From Streptomyces sp. AW19M42 (lineage in GTDB: Bacteria > Actinomycetota > Actinomycetes > Streptomycetales > Streptomycetaceae), in NCBI GenBank assembly GCA_000470535.1, contig CBRG010000172.1, forward strand, positions 1 to 33,789: a stretch of DNA of 33,789 bases, given 5' to 3'. The notes beneath the pieces were generated by a model. That model was not told the origin of the DNA. It did not search any database and saw nothing but the letters and a program-made list of their open reading frames with translations. Positions 1 to 8,011 of this stretch are shown here, in pieces (the stretch's first letter is position 1; every line of letters begins with the position of its first letter). The position numbers were made by a program, and so were the translations under genes.

Positions 1-629
1 CGGCACCCGCCCCCGGGCCCGCCGCCCCGGAACCGGCCCCGGTCCTGACGCAGGGCGCCGGACAGGTGCGCAACATGTGGCCCGACATCCTGGAGGCGGT
101 GAAGAACCGCCGCCGGTTCACCTGGATCCTGCTCAGCCAGAACGCCCAGGTGACCGGTTTCGACGGAGCCACCCTCCAGATCGGCTTCCTCAACTCGGGT
201 GCCCGCGACAACTTCACGAGCAGCGGCAGCGAGGACGTGCTGAAGCAGGCACTCGCCGAGCGGTTCAACGCCCAGTGGAAGATCGAGGCGATCGTCGACC
301 CGTCGGGCGGCGCCGGACAGCCCCCGCCGACCGGTGGCGGCCGACCCATGCCCCCGCCCGCACCGCAGCGCCCGGCACCGGCCGCGCCGCAGCAGCAGTA
401 CGAGCCCCGGCCGGCCCAGGAGCGACCGCAGCAGCAGGGGGGCGGCGAGACGGCCGCGCCGCCCGCGTCGCCGCCGTACACCGCTCCCGAACCACCCCGT
501 TCGGTCGCCCCGGAGGACGACACCGCAGAGGCCGACGACCCGGACCTGGTCGACTCCGCCCTCTCCGGTCACGAGCTGATCGTCCGCGAGCTGGGCGCGA
601 CGGTGGTGGAGGAGTTCACCAACGAGTAG
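1..629 (+). CDS. dnaX: DNA polymerase III subunit gamma/tau, C-terminal part
   Basis: The gene enters from the left edge; the open frame is already running at base 3 and ends with TAG at 627-629. What remains is the C-terminal part of the clamp-loader subunit, beyond the AAA+ ATPase. It holds a folded segment at about residues 22-90 of the visible protein (MWPDILEAVKNRRRFTWILL, then a stretch ending in LQIGFLN and WKIEAIV), which matches domain III of actinobacterial gamma/tau. A low-complexity Pro/Gln/Ala linker follows, then an acidic tail (VDSALSGHELIVRELGATVV). In the replisome this subunit loads the beta clamp and bridges polymerase cores. The GTG at 66 is internal, because the reading frame continues upstream of it. 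Family assignment rests on recognising the domain III and tail sequences; the N-terminal half is outside the window. Confidence 0.85.
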   Translation, partial: APAPGPAAPEPAPVLTQGAGQVRNMWPDILEAVKNRRRFTWILLSQNAQVTGFDGATLQIGFLNSGARDNFTSSGSEDVLKQALAERFNAQWKIEAIVDPSGGAGQPPPTGGGRPMPPPAPQRPAPAAPQQQYEPRPAQERPQQQGGGETAAPPASPPYTAPEPPRSVAPEDDTAEADDPDLVDSALSGHELIVRELGATVVEEFTNE

Positions 630-725
630 GACGCGTGTCCCGGTCGCCGGCGGACCAGGACCCGCCCTGCGTTTCGGCCCGCGCCCCGGCCTCCGGCGGA
701 CGCGTGTGTTGGTCGCCCCGCTGGA

Positions 726-798
726 GGACGCGTCCCCCAGCGGCGACCGGGACCGACCCCGGGGACGCATCCCCCAGCGGCGACGGGGACCGCCCCCC
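726..798. repeat. imperfect 37-bp direct repeat pair
   Basis: Two copies starting at about 726 and 763 share the core GGACGC(G/A)TCCCCCAGCGGC. Further GGACGCGT matches occur at about 629 and 699. Non-coding spacer between dnaX and purD. Confidence 0.6.
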
Positions 799-800
799 TG

Positions 801-947
801 CACGGACCGCCGAACCTGTCCACGGACCGCCCCCTGCCCACGGACCGCCCTCGTGTCCACGGACCGGCCCCCTGCCCATGGACCGGCCCGCTGCCCACGG
901 ACCGCCCCCTGTCCACGACCGCCCCCCTGTCCACGGACCGGCGTCCG
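801..947. repeat. degenerate 18-20 bp tandem repeat array
   Basis: Eight consecutive units begin at 801, 821, 839, 858, 877, 896, 914 and 932. Each begins CA(C/T)GGACCG or a one-base variant, and most end CCCCTG(C/T)C. Unit length varies (18, 19 or 20 bp), so the array does not keep a reading frame. It ends 25 bp before the purD -10 hexamer. The frame is open through it into purD, but this looks like an effect of base composition. Confidence 0.75.
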
Positions 948-971
948 TCAAGGCCGCCCCGCCCCGGCGGC

Positions 972-977
972 TAGGCT
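972..977 (+). promoter_or_regulatory. -10 hexamer of a probable leaderless purD promoter
   Basis: TAGGCT lies 7 nt before the GTG start at 985, where transcription would be expected to begin at or next to the start codon. No Shine-Dalgarno sequence precedes the GTG. The -35 is poor (CGTCAA around 946). Confidence 0.5.
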
Positions 978-984
978 CCACCCC

Positions 985-2235
<1,251 letters not shown>

Positions 2236-2247
2236 GCCGTCCACCGT

Positions 2248-2295
2248 CGTAACGGACGCGGCGAGGGCGAGGGAGCCCGCACTGCGCCCGTTACG
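2248..2295 (+). terminator. possible weak terminator after purD
   Basis: CGTAACGG at 2248-2255 pairs perfectly with CCGTTACG at 2288-2295, 12 nt beyond the purD stop. The 32-nt loop is long and there is no U tract, so this is only a candidate. Downstream, 2319-2342 is a 12-bp tandem duplication (CCCGCAGCAGGA twice). Confidence 0.3.
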
Positions 2296-2463
2296 CGGGG
2301 CGGGCGCGGGTGAGAGTGCCCGCAGCAGGACCCGCAGCAGGACCCGCACCCGGCCGCTTCGAACACGGCCCCACCTCCGTCGACGCGCCACTGCCCCATG
2401 GACAGCGGCGCGTCAGCAGCTTTACCCAAAGCCATTCCATCGAGTGACGACTGAGCCATCCGG

Positions 2464-2492
2464 ATGACGCCCGCCGAAGCCCCAACTAGGGT
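2464..2492 (+). promoter_or_regulatory. candidate promoter for the M48-like gene
   Basis: ATGACG (2464-2469) and TAGGGT (2487-2492) are separated by 17 bp, close to the Streptomyces housekeeping consensus TTGAC(R)/TAGRRT. It lies about 110 bp before the GTG at 2605. The rest of the 2236-2604 spacer shows no convincing gene. Confidence 0.45.
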
Positions 2493-2604
2493 GCGGCGCA
2501 AGCTTTCCGGCACATGGCCCACCGGCATTGCGATGTCAGTGACGGGTGCCACAGTGGGGGAGTGAGCAACACCGTCGCGAGGGCAGAGGGGGTGACATCC
2601 AGCC

Positions 2605-4466
2605 GTGTCCGATACCGGTGCAGGTGAGGAGTTGGGTGCGCAGGCCGCACGTGCCCGTGCGCTTGCCCTGCTGCGCATCCGCAGCAGGGCGACGGCAGTG
2701 GCGCTGCTGCCCGCGGCCGTCGCCGTCGTGCTGTTCGCCGCAGGCGCGCAGGGATTCGTCGAAGGCGGTGGCTGGGACGCGGCGCGCTGGGCGGTGACGG
2801 CCTGCGCAGTCATCACCCTGCTGGTCGCGGCGGCCGTCGCCGTCGCGGTCGTACGGGCCAAGCCGGCGGTCAGCCCGACCGTCCCGCTCAGCGAGAAGGC
2901 GGCCCCGGATCTCTACCGGCTGGTCCGTGATCTCGCCGACCGCCTCGACGTGCCCGCACCCTCGGCCATAGCGCTGACGCCCGACTGCGACAGCTGGCTG
3001 GAGGACCGCACCCATCCCCCGCCGACCGCGCGGTCAAGGACGCCGCCCGCCGGGATCCGGGCGGGCCCGGGGCCGGCCAGGGGCGCCGCAGGGTGCGGGC
3101 CGCGCCCGTGCTGGTGATCGGCTCGCCGTTCCTCTGGTGGATGCGGGTCGCCGAGCTGCGCGCCGTGCTCGCCCCGGTCGTCGCGGGCACCGGCCCCTCC
3201 GCCCATCCCGACATAGCCGCCGCCCGGCGCTTCGTCCGGGGACTCGACGGGGTCGTCGCCGACGCGGCCGCCCCTGCCCAGGGAGCGGTGCGCAAGGTTC
3301 TGCGGCTGCCGCACGCCCTCATCGGCCGGATCGCCCGGCTGCTGCTGCGCAGCTGTTACAGCCACGCCGCGGAGATGGAGCGCGGCGTCGCCGCCGCCGC
3401 GTCCACCCGCGCCCAGGGGGTGGACTACGGGCTGCGGATCGTCGCCCAGGAGCAGGTCGGGCTCGCCTACGCGGGCTGGGACCGGCTGCTCACCCGGGTC
3501 GCGCTGCCCGCCTGGCGGATGGGGCGCTGGCCGTCCCGGCTGGACGCCGGAGTCGTCTCCGCCCTCACCGAGCTGTCCCGGCGCGACCGGCTGGCCGACG
3601 GGTTCACCTCCCGGCTGGGCGAACGGCCCGCCTGCGATCTCCTGGAGGAGCCGGGAGCGGCCGACGAGGCGGCGTCCCTGCTGGCCGCACGGCTCTTCCA
3701 CGGCGGCCCTGCGGAGGCGGGGCCCGGCTGGTCCCCGGTGGACTGGCAGCAGTACCCGGAAGAGGTCGTCGACCGGAAGTGGCGCACCGAGGCGGCCCGC
3801 CTGCACCGCGTCCTGGACGACATGGGCGTGCCCCTCGCGGCCTCCGCCGCCGCGTCCGACGTCGCCGGTGCCGCCGTGCCCACCCTGGCCCGCGTCGTCG
3901 AGCATCTCGTGGCGGGCAACGGCAGCGGTGAGGAGCTCGCGGCAGGCATCAGCGCCGCGGTGGCCCGCGACGAGGCCCAGGCGGAGGCAGAGGCCCAGAG
4001 CCAGGCCCATGACCGGGCGCAAGCGCAGAGCCAGACTCAGGGCCAGCCCCAGCCCCAAAACCCCCAACCGGCAGTCGGCGGAGCCAACGGCTCCAGTGGG
4101 TCCAACAGCTCCAGCGGCTCCAACGGTTCCGCCGGCTCAGGTGGTTCCGGAAGCACTGGTGGTGACGTGCTGGACTTCTGGGGGCCCGACCCCCTCCCGC
4201 TCTTCCCGCTCCAGCCGCCCCGTACGGGCACCGAACTGCTCGCGGACCATGTCGCGGCGATGGTCTGCTGCGCCGCCGTCGACACGGCGGGCGCGGCCCC
4301 CGGCCTCGACTGGCTCGACGGGCCCACGCTGCTGGTCGACGGGGAACGCCGGTCCGATCTCGGCACCCCGGTGCTCAGTCTCGTCGAGGACGGCGACGCG
4401 GGGCCCCTGCGCTCCTGGCTCTCCTCGGTCGGCGTGCGTACCGACAAACCCGTCCGTCTCGCCTGA
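2605..4466 (+). pseudogene. M48-like membrane protein, frameshifted, HExxH absent
   Basis: Two frames together make one protein. Frame A (GTG 2605, GAGG-type ribosome site before it) encodes two hydrophobic segments at about residues 31-50 and 61-84, then LYRLVRDLADRLDVPAPSAI. The reading is good until about 3015. Frame B then carries the sensible sequence through ADRAVKDAA and APVLVIGSPFLWWMRVAEL to the stop at 4466. The switch falls at the C5 run 3016-3020; one more C would restore a single frame. The layout (two TM helices, a 'LVIGSPFLWWMRVAELRAVLA' region like the M48 segment before the zinc motif, then an alpha-helical part) resembles M48 peptidases. Where M48 has HExxH this protein reads APVVAGTG, so it could not bind zinc there even when intact. 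The C-terminal third has Gln/Ala-rich (about 3975-4070) and Ser/Gly/Asn-rich (about 4085-4160) low complexity. The frameshift may be real, a sequencing error, or recoding; the family link is my inference. Confidence 0.6.
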
Positions 4467-4581
4467 AACGGGTCGAACCAAGCGTGGCCGAAGTGCTCCG
4501 GGATGTTCCGGGGTGCTCCGGCCCGATTCCGGGGGCTCCGTGCGCACAACTCGGTTGATACTGCGGCATATCACCGGCCCG

Positions 4582-4620
4582 TAACGCTCAATACCCGGAA
4601 GCTCAAGTTCCGTTAACGCT
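4582..4620 (+). promoter_or_regulatory. paired TAACGCT direct repeats upstream of the DMFase-like gene
   Basis: TAACGCT occurs at 4582-4588 and 4614-4620, spaced 32 bp (three helical turns), with GGAA-N7-TTCC between them. This geometry suits a direct-repeat-binding activator. It is a candidate only. Confidence 0.3.
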
Positions 4621-4674
4621 GATTCGCGACGAACGGTGACGGAGTGGATGCGTTATGTGATGTGCTGGGGACCG

Positions 4675-4691
4675 GCGCTGACAGTCAGCGC
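4675..4691. promoter_or_regulatory. 17-bp perfect palindrome, candidate operator
   Basis: GCGCTGACAGTCAGCGC is perfectly symmetric (8-1-8). It lies 40 bp before the ATG at 4732. It could be a protein-binding site or, if transcribed, an RNA hairpin. No comparable element occurs in the neighbouring spacers. Confidence 0.5.
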
Positions 4692-4731
4692 ACCACATGT
4701 TGTTCCGGGGGCCGAGAGAAGGAAGCGCGTT

Positions 4732-6195
4732 ATGGGGGCGGAGCAGATTCGTCGTTGGGAGTCAGGTGCCCTCGCGCACGCGGTCACCGACCCCTTCGGC
4801 CAGGGGCCGCTGCCCTGGCTGCGCGGCAGCGAGAACTACTTCGACGACACCGGCCAGGTCGTGCCCTGGTACGCAGACCCGACGCTGCCCCGCGGCTCCA
4901 CCGGCGGCGGCACCCGTACCGCCGACGACGTGCACCGGCAGATCAAGGGCTTCAGCTCCACCGGAGCGGCGGTCCCCGGCGAGGCGATCGACTTCCACAT
5001 CACCGTGGACCCGCCCCAGCAGTTCTCCGTGGACATCTACCGCATCGGCCACTACGGGGGCGACGGCGCCGCCAAGATCACCACGAGTCCGCGGCTCTCC
5101 GGCATCGTCCAGCCCGCCCCGCTCACCGCCGACCGCACGGTCTCCTGCCACCACTGGTGGCAGTCCTGGCGGCTCCAGATCCCCACCTACTGGTCGATCG
5201 GCGCCTATGTCGCCGTACTCACGACGGTCGACGGATACCGCTCCCACATCCCGTTCACGGTCCGCGACGACCACCCGGCCGATCTGCTCCTGATCCTCCC
5301 GGACATCACCTGGCAGGCGTACAACCTCTACCCGGAGGACGGCCGGACCGGCGCCAGCCTCTACCACGCCTGGGACGAGCAGGGCCGGCTGCTGGGCGAG
5401 GAGGACGCGGCGGTCACCGTCTCCTTCGACCGCCCCTACGCGGGCGCGGGCCTCCCGCTGCACGTCGGCCACGCCTACGACTTCATCCGCTGGGCCGAGC
5501 GCTACGGATACGACATCGCCTACGCCGACACCCGCGACCTGCACGCGGGCCGGATCGACCCGACCCGCTACCGGGGCCTGGTCTTCCCGGGCCACGACGA
5601 GTACTGGTCGGTCCCCATGCGGCGCACCACCGAACGCGCCCGCGACAACGGCACCTCCCTGGTCTTCCTCTCCGCCAACACCATGTACTGGCAGGTCAGC
5701 CTCACACCGTCGGCGTCCGGCGTCCCCGACCGGCTGCTCACCTGCCGCAAGCGGCGCGGCCCGGGAAAGCCCTCGCTCTGGCGCGAGGTCGACCGCGCCG
5801 AGCAGCAGCTCCTCGGTATCCAGTACGCGGGCCGGGTCCCCGACCCCCACCCCCTGGTCGTGCGGAACGCGGAGCACTGGCTCTGGGACGCGACCGGCGC
5901 GGGCGAGGGCGACGAGATCGACGGGCTGGTCGCGGGCGAGGCCGACCGCTACTTCCCGCGCACCACGCTTCCCGAGCACGACAACCGCATCCTGCTCGCC
6001 CACTCCCCGTACCAGGACAGTGAGGGCGTGACACGGCACCAGGAGACGTCCCTCTACCGGGCCCCGTCCGGCGCGCTCGTCTTCGCCTCCGGCACCTTCG
6101 CCTGGTCCCCGGCCCTGGACCGCCCCGGCCATGTGGACCCGCGCATCCAGAAGGCCACCGCCAACCTCCTCGACCGCATCTGCAAGCGCGACTGA
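4732..6195 (+). CDS. N,N-dimethylformamidase large (beta) subunit-like protein
   Basis: Encodes 487 aa from ATG 4732, preceded by GAAGGAAG at a suitable distance; the frame is open upstream to 4636 but without a ribosome site. The sequence belongs to the family named after the large subunit of N,N-dimethylformamidase: an N-terminal beta-rich part (residues 60-180, with FSVDIYRIGHYGGDGA), then a glutamine-amidotransferase-like C-terminal domain with TWQAYNLYPEDG (193-204) and GHDEYWS (287-293). In the characterised enzyme a mononuclear iron is held by tyrosines and a glutamate; the HDEY motif here and Tyr197 would be the matching residues, but I have not aligned them. No signal peptide or TM helix. 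No small subunit is encoded next to it, so the substrate is unknown. It sits alone between a broken gene and purC, with an unusually elaborate leader (4582-4691). Confidence 0.72.
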   Translation: MGAEQIRRWESGALAHAVTDPFGQGPLPWLRGSENYFDDTGQVVPWYADPTLPRGSTGGGTRTADDVHRQIKGFSSTGAAVPGEAIDFHITVDPPQQFSVDIYRIGHYGGDGAAKITTSPRLSGIVQPAPLTADRTVSCHHWWQSWRLQIPTYWSIGAYVAVLTTVDGYRSHIPFTVRDDHPADLLLILPDITWQAYNLYPEDGRTGASLYHAWDEQGRLLGEEDAAVTVSFDRPYAGAGLPLHVGHAYDFIRWAERYGYDIAYADTRDLHAGRIDPTRYRGLVFPGHDEYWSVPMRRTTERARDNGTSLVFLSANTMYWQVSLTPSASGVPDRLLTCRKRRGPGKPSLWREVDRAEQQLLGIQYAGRVPDPHPLVVRNAEHWLWDATGAGEGDEIDGLVAGEADRYFPRTTLPEHDNRILLAHSPYQDSEGVTRHQETSLYRAPSGALVFASGTFAWSPALDRPGHVDPRIQKATANLLDRICKRD

Positions 6196-6311
6196 GGATG
6201 TCCGCGCGCCCTCCTGGGGCACCGGCGCGCCCGTCGTACCCCTCCGCAGCCGTCCGAACCCGGATACGGGACAATCGGAACGACTCCTGGATCAACCTAC
6301 GCGGAGGCAGC

Positions 6312-7226
6312 GTGTCCGGATTTGTAGAAAAGCCCGAGCCCGTGCAGGTTCCGGGTCTCACCCACCTGCACACGGGCAAGGTGCGTGACCTGTACCGGAA
6401 CGAGGCCGGTGACCTCGTGATGGTCGCCAGCGACCGGATCTCCGCGTACGACTGGGTGCTCCCCACCGAGATCCCGGACAAGGGCCGCGTGCTGACGCGG
6501 CTCTCGCTGTGGTGGTTCGACCAGCTCGCCGATCTCGTACCGAACCACGTCCTGTCCACCGAGCTGCCCGCGGGCGCCCCCGACGACTGGGCCGGCCGTA
6601 CGACGATCTGCAGGTCGCTGCGGATGGTCCCGGTCGAGTGCGTCGCACGCGGCTATCTGACCGGCTCCGGGCTGGTCGAGTACAACGCCTCGCGCACCGT
6701 CTGCGGTCTCGGCCTCCCCGAAGGCCTCACCGACGGCTCCGAGCTGCCGGGGGCGATCTTCACACCGGCCACCAAGGCTGCCGTCGGTGACCACGACGAG
6801 AACGTGAGCTACGAGGAAGTGGCCCACCAGGTCGGCGCCGAGACCGCCGCAACACTGCGCCGGACGACGCTGGACGTGTACGGCCGGGCCCGTGACATCG
6901 CGCGCGAGCGCGGCATCATCCTCGCGGACACCAAGTTCGAGTTCGGCTTCGCGCCCACCGCCGACGGCGGCGAGGAACTGATCATCGCGGACGAGGTGCT
7001 GACCCCGGACTCCTCGCGCTTCTGGCCGGCCGCCACCTGGGAGCCGGGCCACGCGCAGCCTTCGTACGACAAGCAGTTCGTACGCGACTGGCTGACGTCC
7101 CCGGCATCCGGCTGGGACCGCAAGAGCGAGCAGCCGCCGCCGGCGCTGCCGCAGGAGATCGTGGACGCGACCCGGGCCAAGTACCTGGAGGCGTACGAAC
7201 TCCTCACCGGTACTCCCTGGAAGTAA
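6312..7226 (+). CDS. purC: SAICAR synthetase (phosphoribosylaminoimidazole-succinocarboxamide synthase)
   Basis: Encodes 304 aa. It condenses CAIR with aspartate using ATP. The N-terminal HLHTGKVRDLY is the typical PurC nucleotide-binding start. SDRISAYDWVLPTEIPDKG, ECVARGYLTGSG, and the C-terminal block ILADTKFEFGF and IIADEVLTPDSSRFWP are the family signatures. The start is GTG 6312, preceded by GGAGG at 6303-6307 with a 4-nt gap; the frame is open upstream to 6198 but that region has no ribosome site. The protein is slightly longer than short bacterial forms (about 240 aa) and fits the longer actinobacterial/fungal-type group. A strong hairpin at 7262-7295 ends the transcript. Confidence 0.97.
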   Translation: MSGFVEKPEPVQVPGLTHLHTGKVRDLYRNEAGDLVMVASDRISAYDWVLPTEIPDKGRVLTRLSLWWFDQLADLVPNHVLSTELPAGAPDDWAGRTTICRSLRMVPVECVARGYLTGSGLVEYNASRTVCGLGLPEGLTDGSELPGAIFTPATKAAVGDHDENVSYEEVAHQVGAETAATLRRTTLDVYGRARDIARERGIILADTKFEFGFAPTADGGEELIIADEVLTPDSSRFWPAATWEPGHAQPSYDKQFVRDWLTSPASGWDRKSEQPPPALPQEIVDATRAKYLEAYELLTGTPWK

Positions 7227-7261
7227 CCGCCCCGCGGCACGAAGAAGCCCCGCGGCACACG

Positions 7262-7295
7262 AAGAAGCCCCCGGCCGAAGGGCCGGGGGCTTCTT
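7262..7295. terminator. bidirectional terminator between purC and tRNA-Gly
   Basis: Perfect 15-bp stem (7262-7276 with 7281-7295) and a GAAG tetraloop. It faces purC from the left and the leftward tRNA-Gly from the right. There is no U tract, as is usual in Streptomyces. Confidence 0.88.
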
Positions 7296-7304
7296 GCTGA
7301 ACCG

Positions 7305-7377
7305 AGCGGACGACCAGGTTCGAACTGGCGACCTCAACCTTGGCAAGGTTGCGCTCTACCAACTGAGCTACGTCCGC
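7305..7377 (-). tRNA. tRNA-Gly(GCC), copy 1
   Basis: 73-nt cloverleaf on the minus strand. The acceptor GCGGACG pairs with CGTCCGC, the discriminator is U, the anticodon stem-loop CAACC-TTGCCAA-GGTTG has anticodon GCC, and the T-loop is TTCGAAC. CCA is not encoded. It starts 22 nt after the response regulator's stop codon, so read-through from that operon is possible. A hexamer TATAGT at 7399-7404 (minus strand) could be its own -10. Confidence 0.97.
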
Positions 7378-7398
7378 AAGCGCCGAAGCGCGAGGACC

Positions 7399-7404
7399 AC
7401 TATA
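7399..7404 (-). promoter_or_regulatory. -10 hexamer for tRNA-Gly copy 1, overlapping a stop codon
   Basis: TATAGT on the minus strand. Its internal TAG (7402-7400) is the stop codon of the response regulator gene. No good -35 is seen 16-18 bp upstream. Confidence 0.4.
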
Positions 7405-8011
7405 CCCAACCCCGCTCCCGCGCGAGACGCACCGCCGCATGACGGTTCTCGGCCCCGAGCTTCGAGGCCGCGGAGGAGAGGTAGTTCCGTACCGTTCCCT
7501 GGGACAGCGAGGCCCGCTCCGCGATCTCCGCGACCGGCGCCCCGTCCGCCGCCAGTTCCAGCACCTCGGCCTCGCGCACGGTCAGCGGAGAGTCCCCGGC
7601 CGCGATCGCGTCGGCCGCCAACTCCGGGTCCACATAACGGTTACCGGCGTGCACCGTGCGGATGATCCCGGCCAGCTGGCGGGCGCTGACGGTCTTCGGT
7701 ACGAATGCCCGGACGCCCGCCGCGAGGGCCCGCTTCAGATGGCCCGGCCGGCCGTGGCTGGTCACGATCATGGTGCGGCAGCCCGGGAGTTCGGACCGCA
7801 GGGATGTGGCGACGCTCACACCGTCCGCACCAGGCATCTCCAGGTCCAGGACCGCCACATCGGGGCGGTGCGCACGGGCCATGGCGAGCGCCTCTGGCCC
7901 GGTCGCCGCCTCCGCGACCACCACCAGGTCGTCCTCCAGCGCGAGCAACGCGGCGAGCGCGCCCCGGATCAGGTGCTCGTCGTCGGCGAGCAGCACCCGC
8001 ACCGTGGTCAT
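7400..8011 (-). CDS. NarL/DesR-type response regulator
   Basis: Encodes 203 aa with a receiver domain (1-120) and a LuxR-type helix-turn-helix (about 140-200). The receiver has the acidic pair Asp10/Asp11, the phospho-acceptor Asp56 in AVLDLEMPG, Thr84, and Lys106 in AFVPKTV. The output domain begins LTVREAEVLELAADG and contains IAERASLSQGTVRNYLSSAASKLG, the standard recognition helix. The start ATG at 8011 overlaps the sensor kinase's TGA by 4 nt (ATGA), so translation is probably coupled. It should be phosphorylated by the adjacent kinase. The likely target is the promoter of its own ABC transporter operon, where ATGAC half-sites occur (11255-11283). Confidence 0.93.
   Translation of the reverse strand: MTTVRVLLADDEHLIRGALAALLALEDDLVVVAEAATGPEALAMARAHRPDVAVLDLEMPGADGVSVATSLRSELPGCRTMIVTSHGRPGHLKRALAAGVRAFVPKTVSARQLAGIIRTVHAGNRYVDPELAADAIAAGDSPLTVREAEVLELAADGAPVAEIAERASLSQGTVRNYLSSAASKLGAENRHAAVRLARERGWV

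Larger units (their letters stand above)
7252..7378. repeat. left copy of a 127-bp direct repeat (terminator + tRNA-Gly)
   Basis: Aligns without gaps to 11339-11465 (offset 4087) with six mismatches. All six lie in the terminator loop and in the spacer just outside the tRNA; the tRNA bodies are identical. The two copies bracket the ABC/two-component operon. Confidence 0.85.

Noticed and set aside
706..984. N-terminal extension of PurD through the repeat array
   Set aside because: The array units are not multiples of three and the sequence is low complexity; PurD's conserved N-terminus begins exactly at 985.
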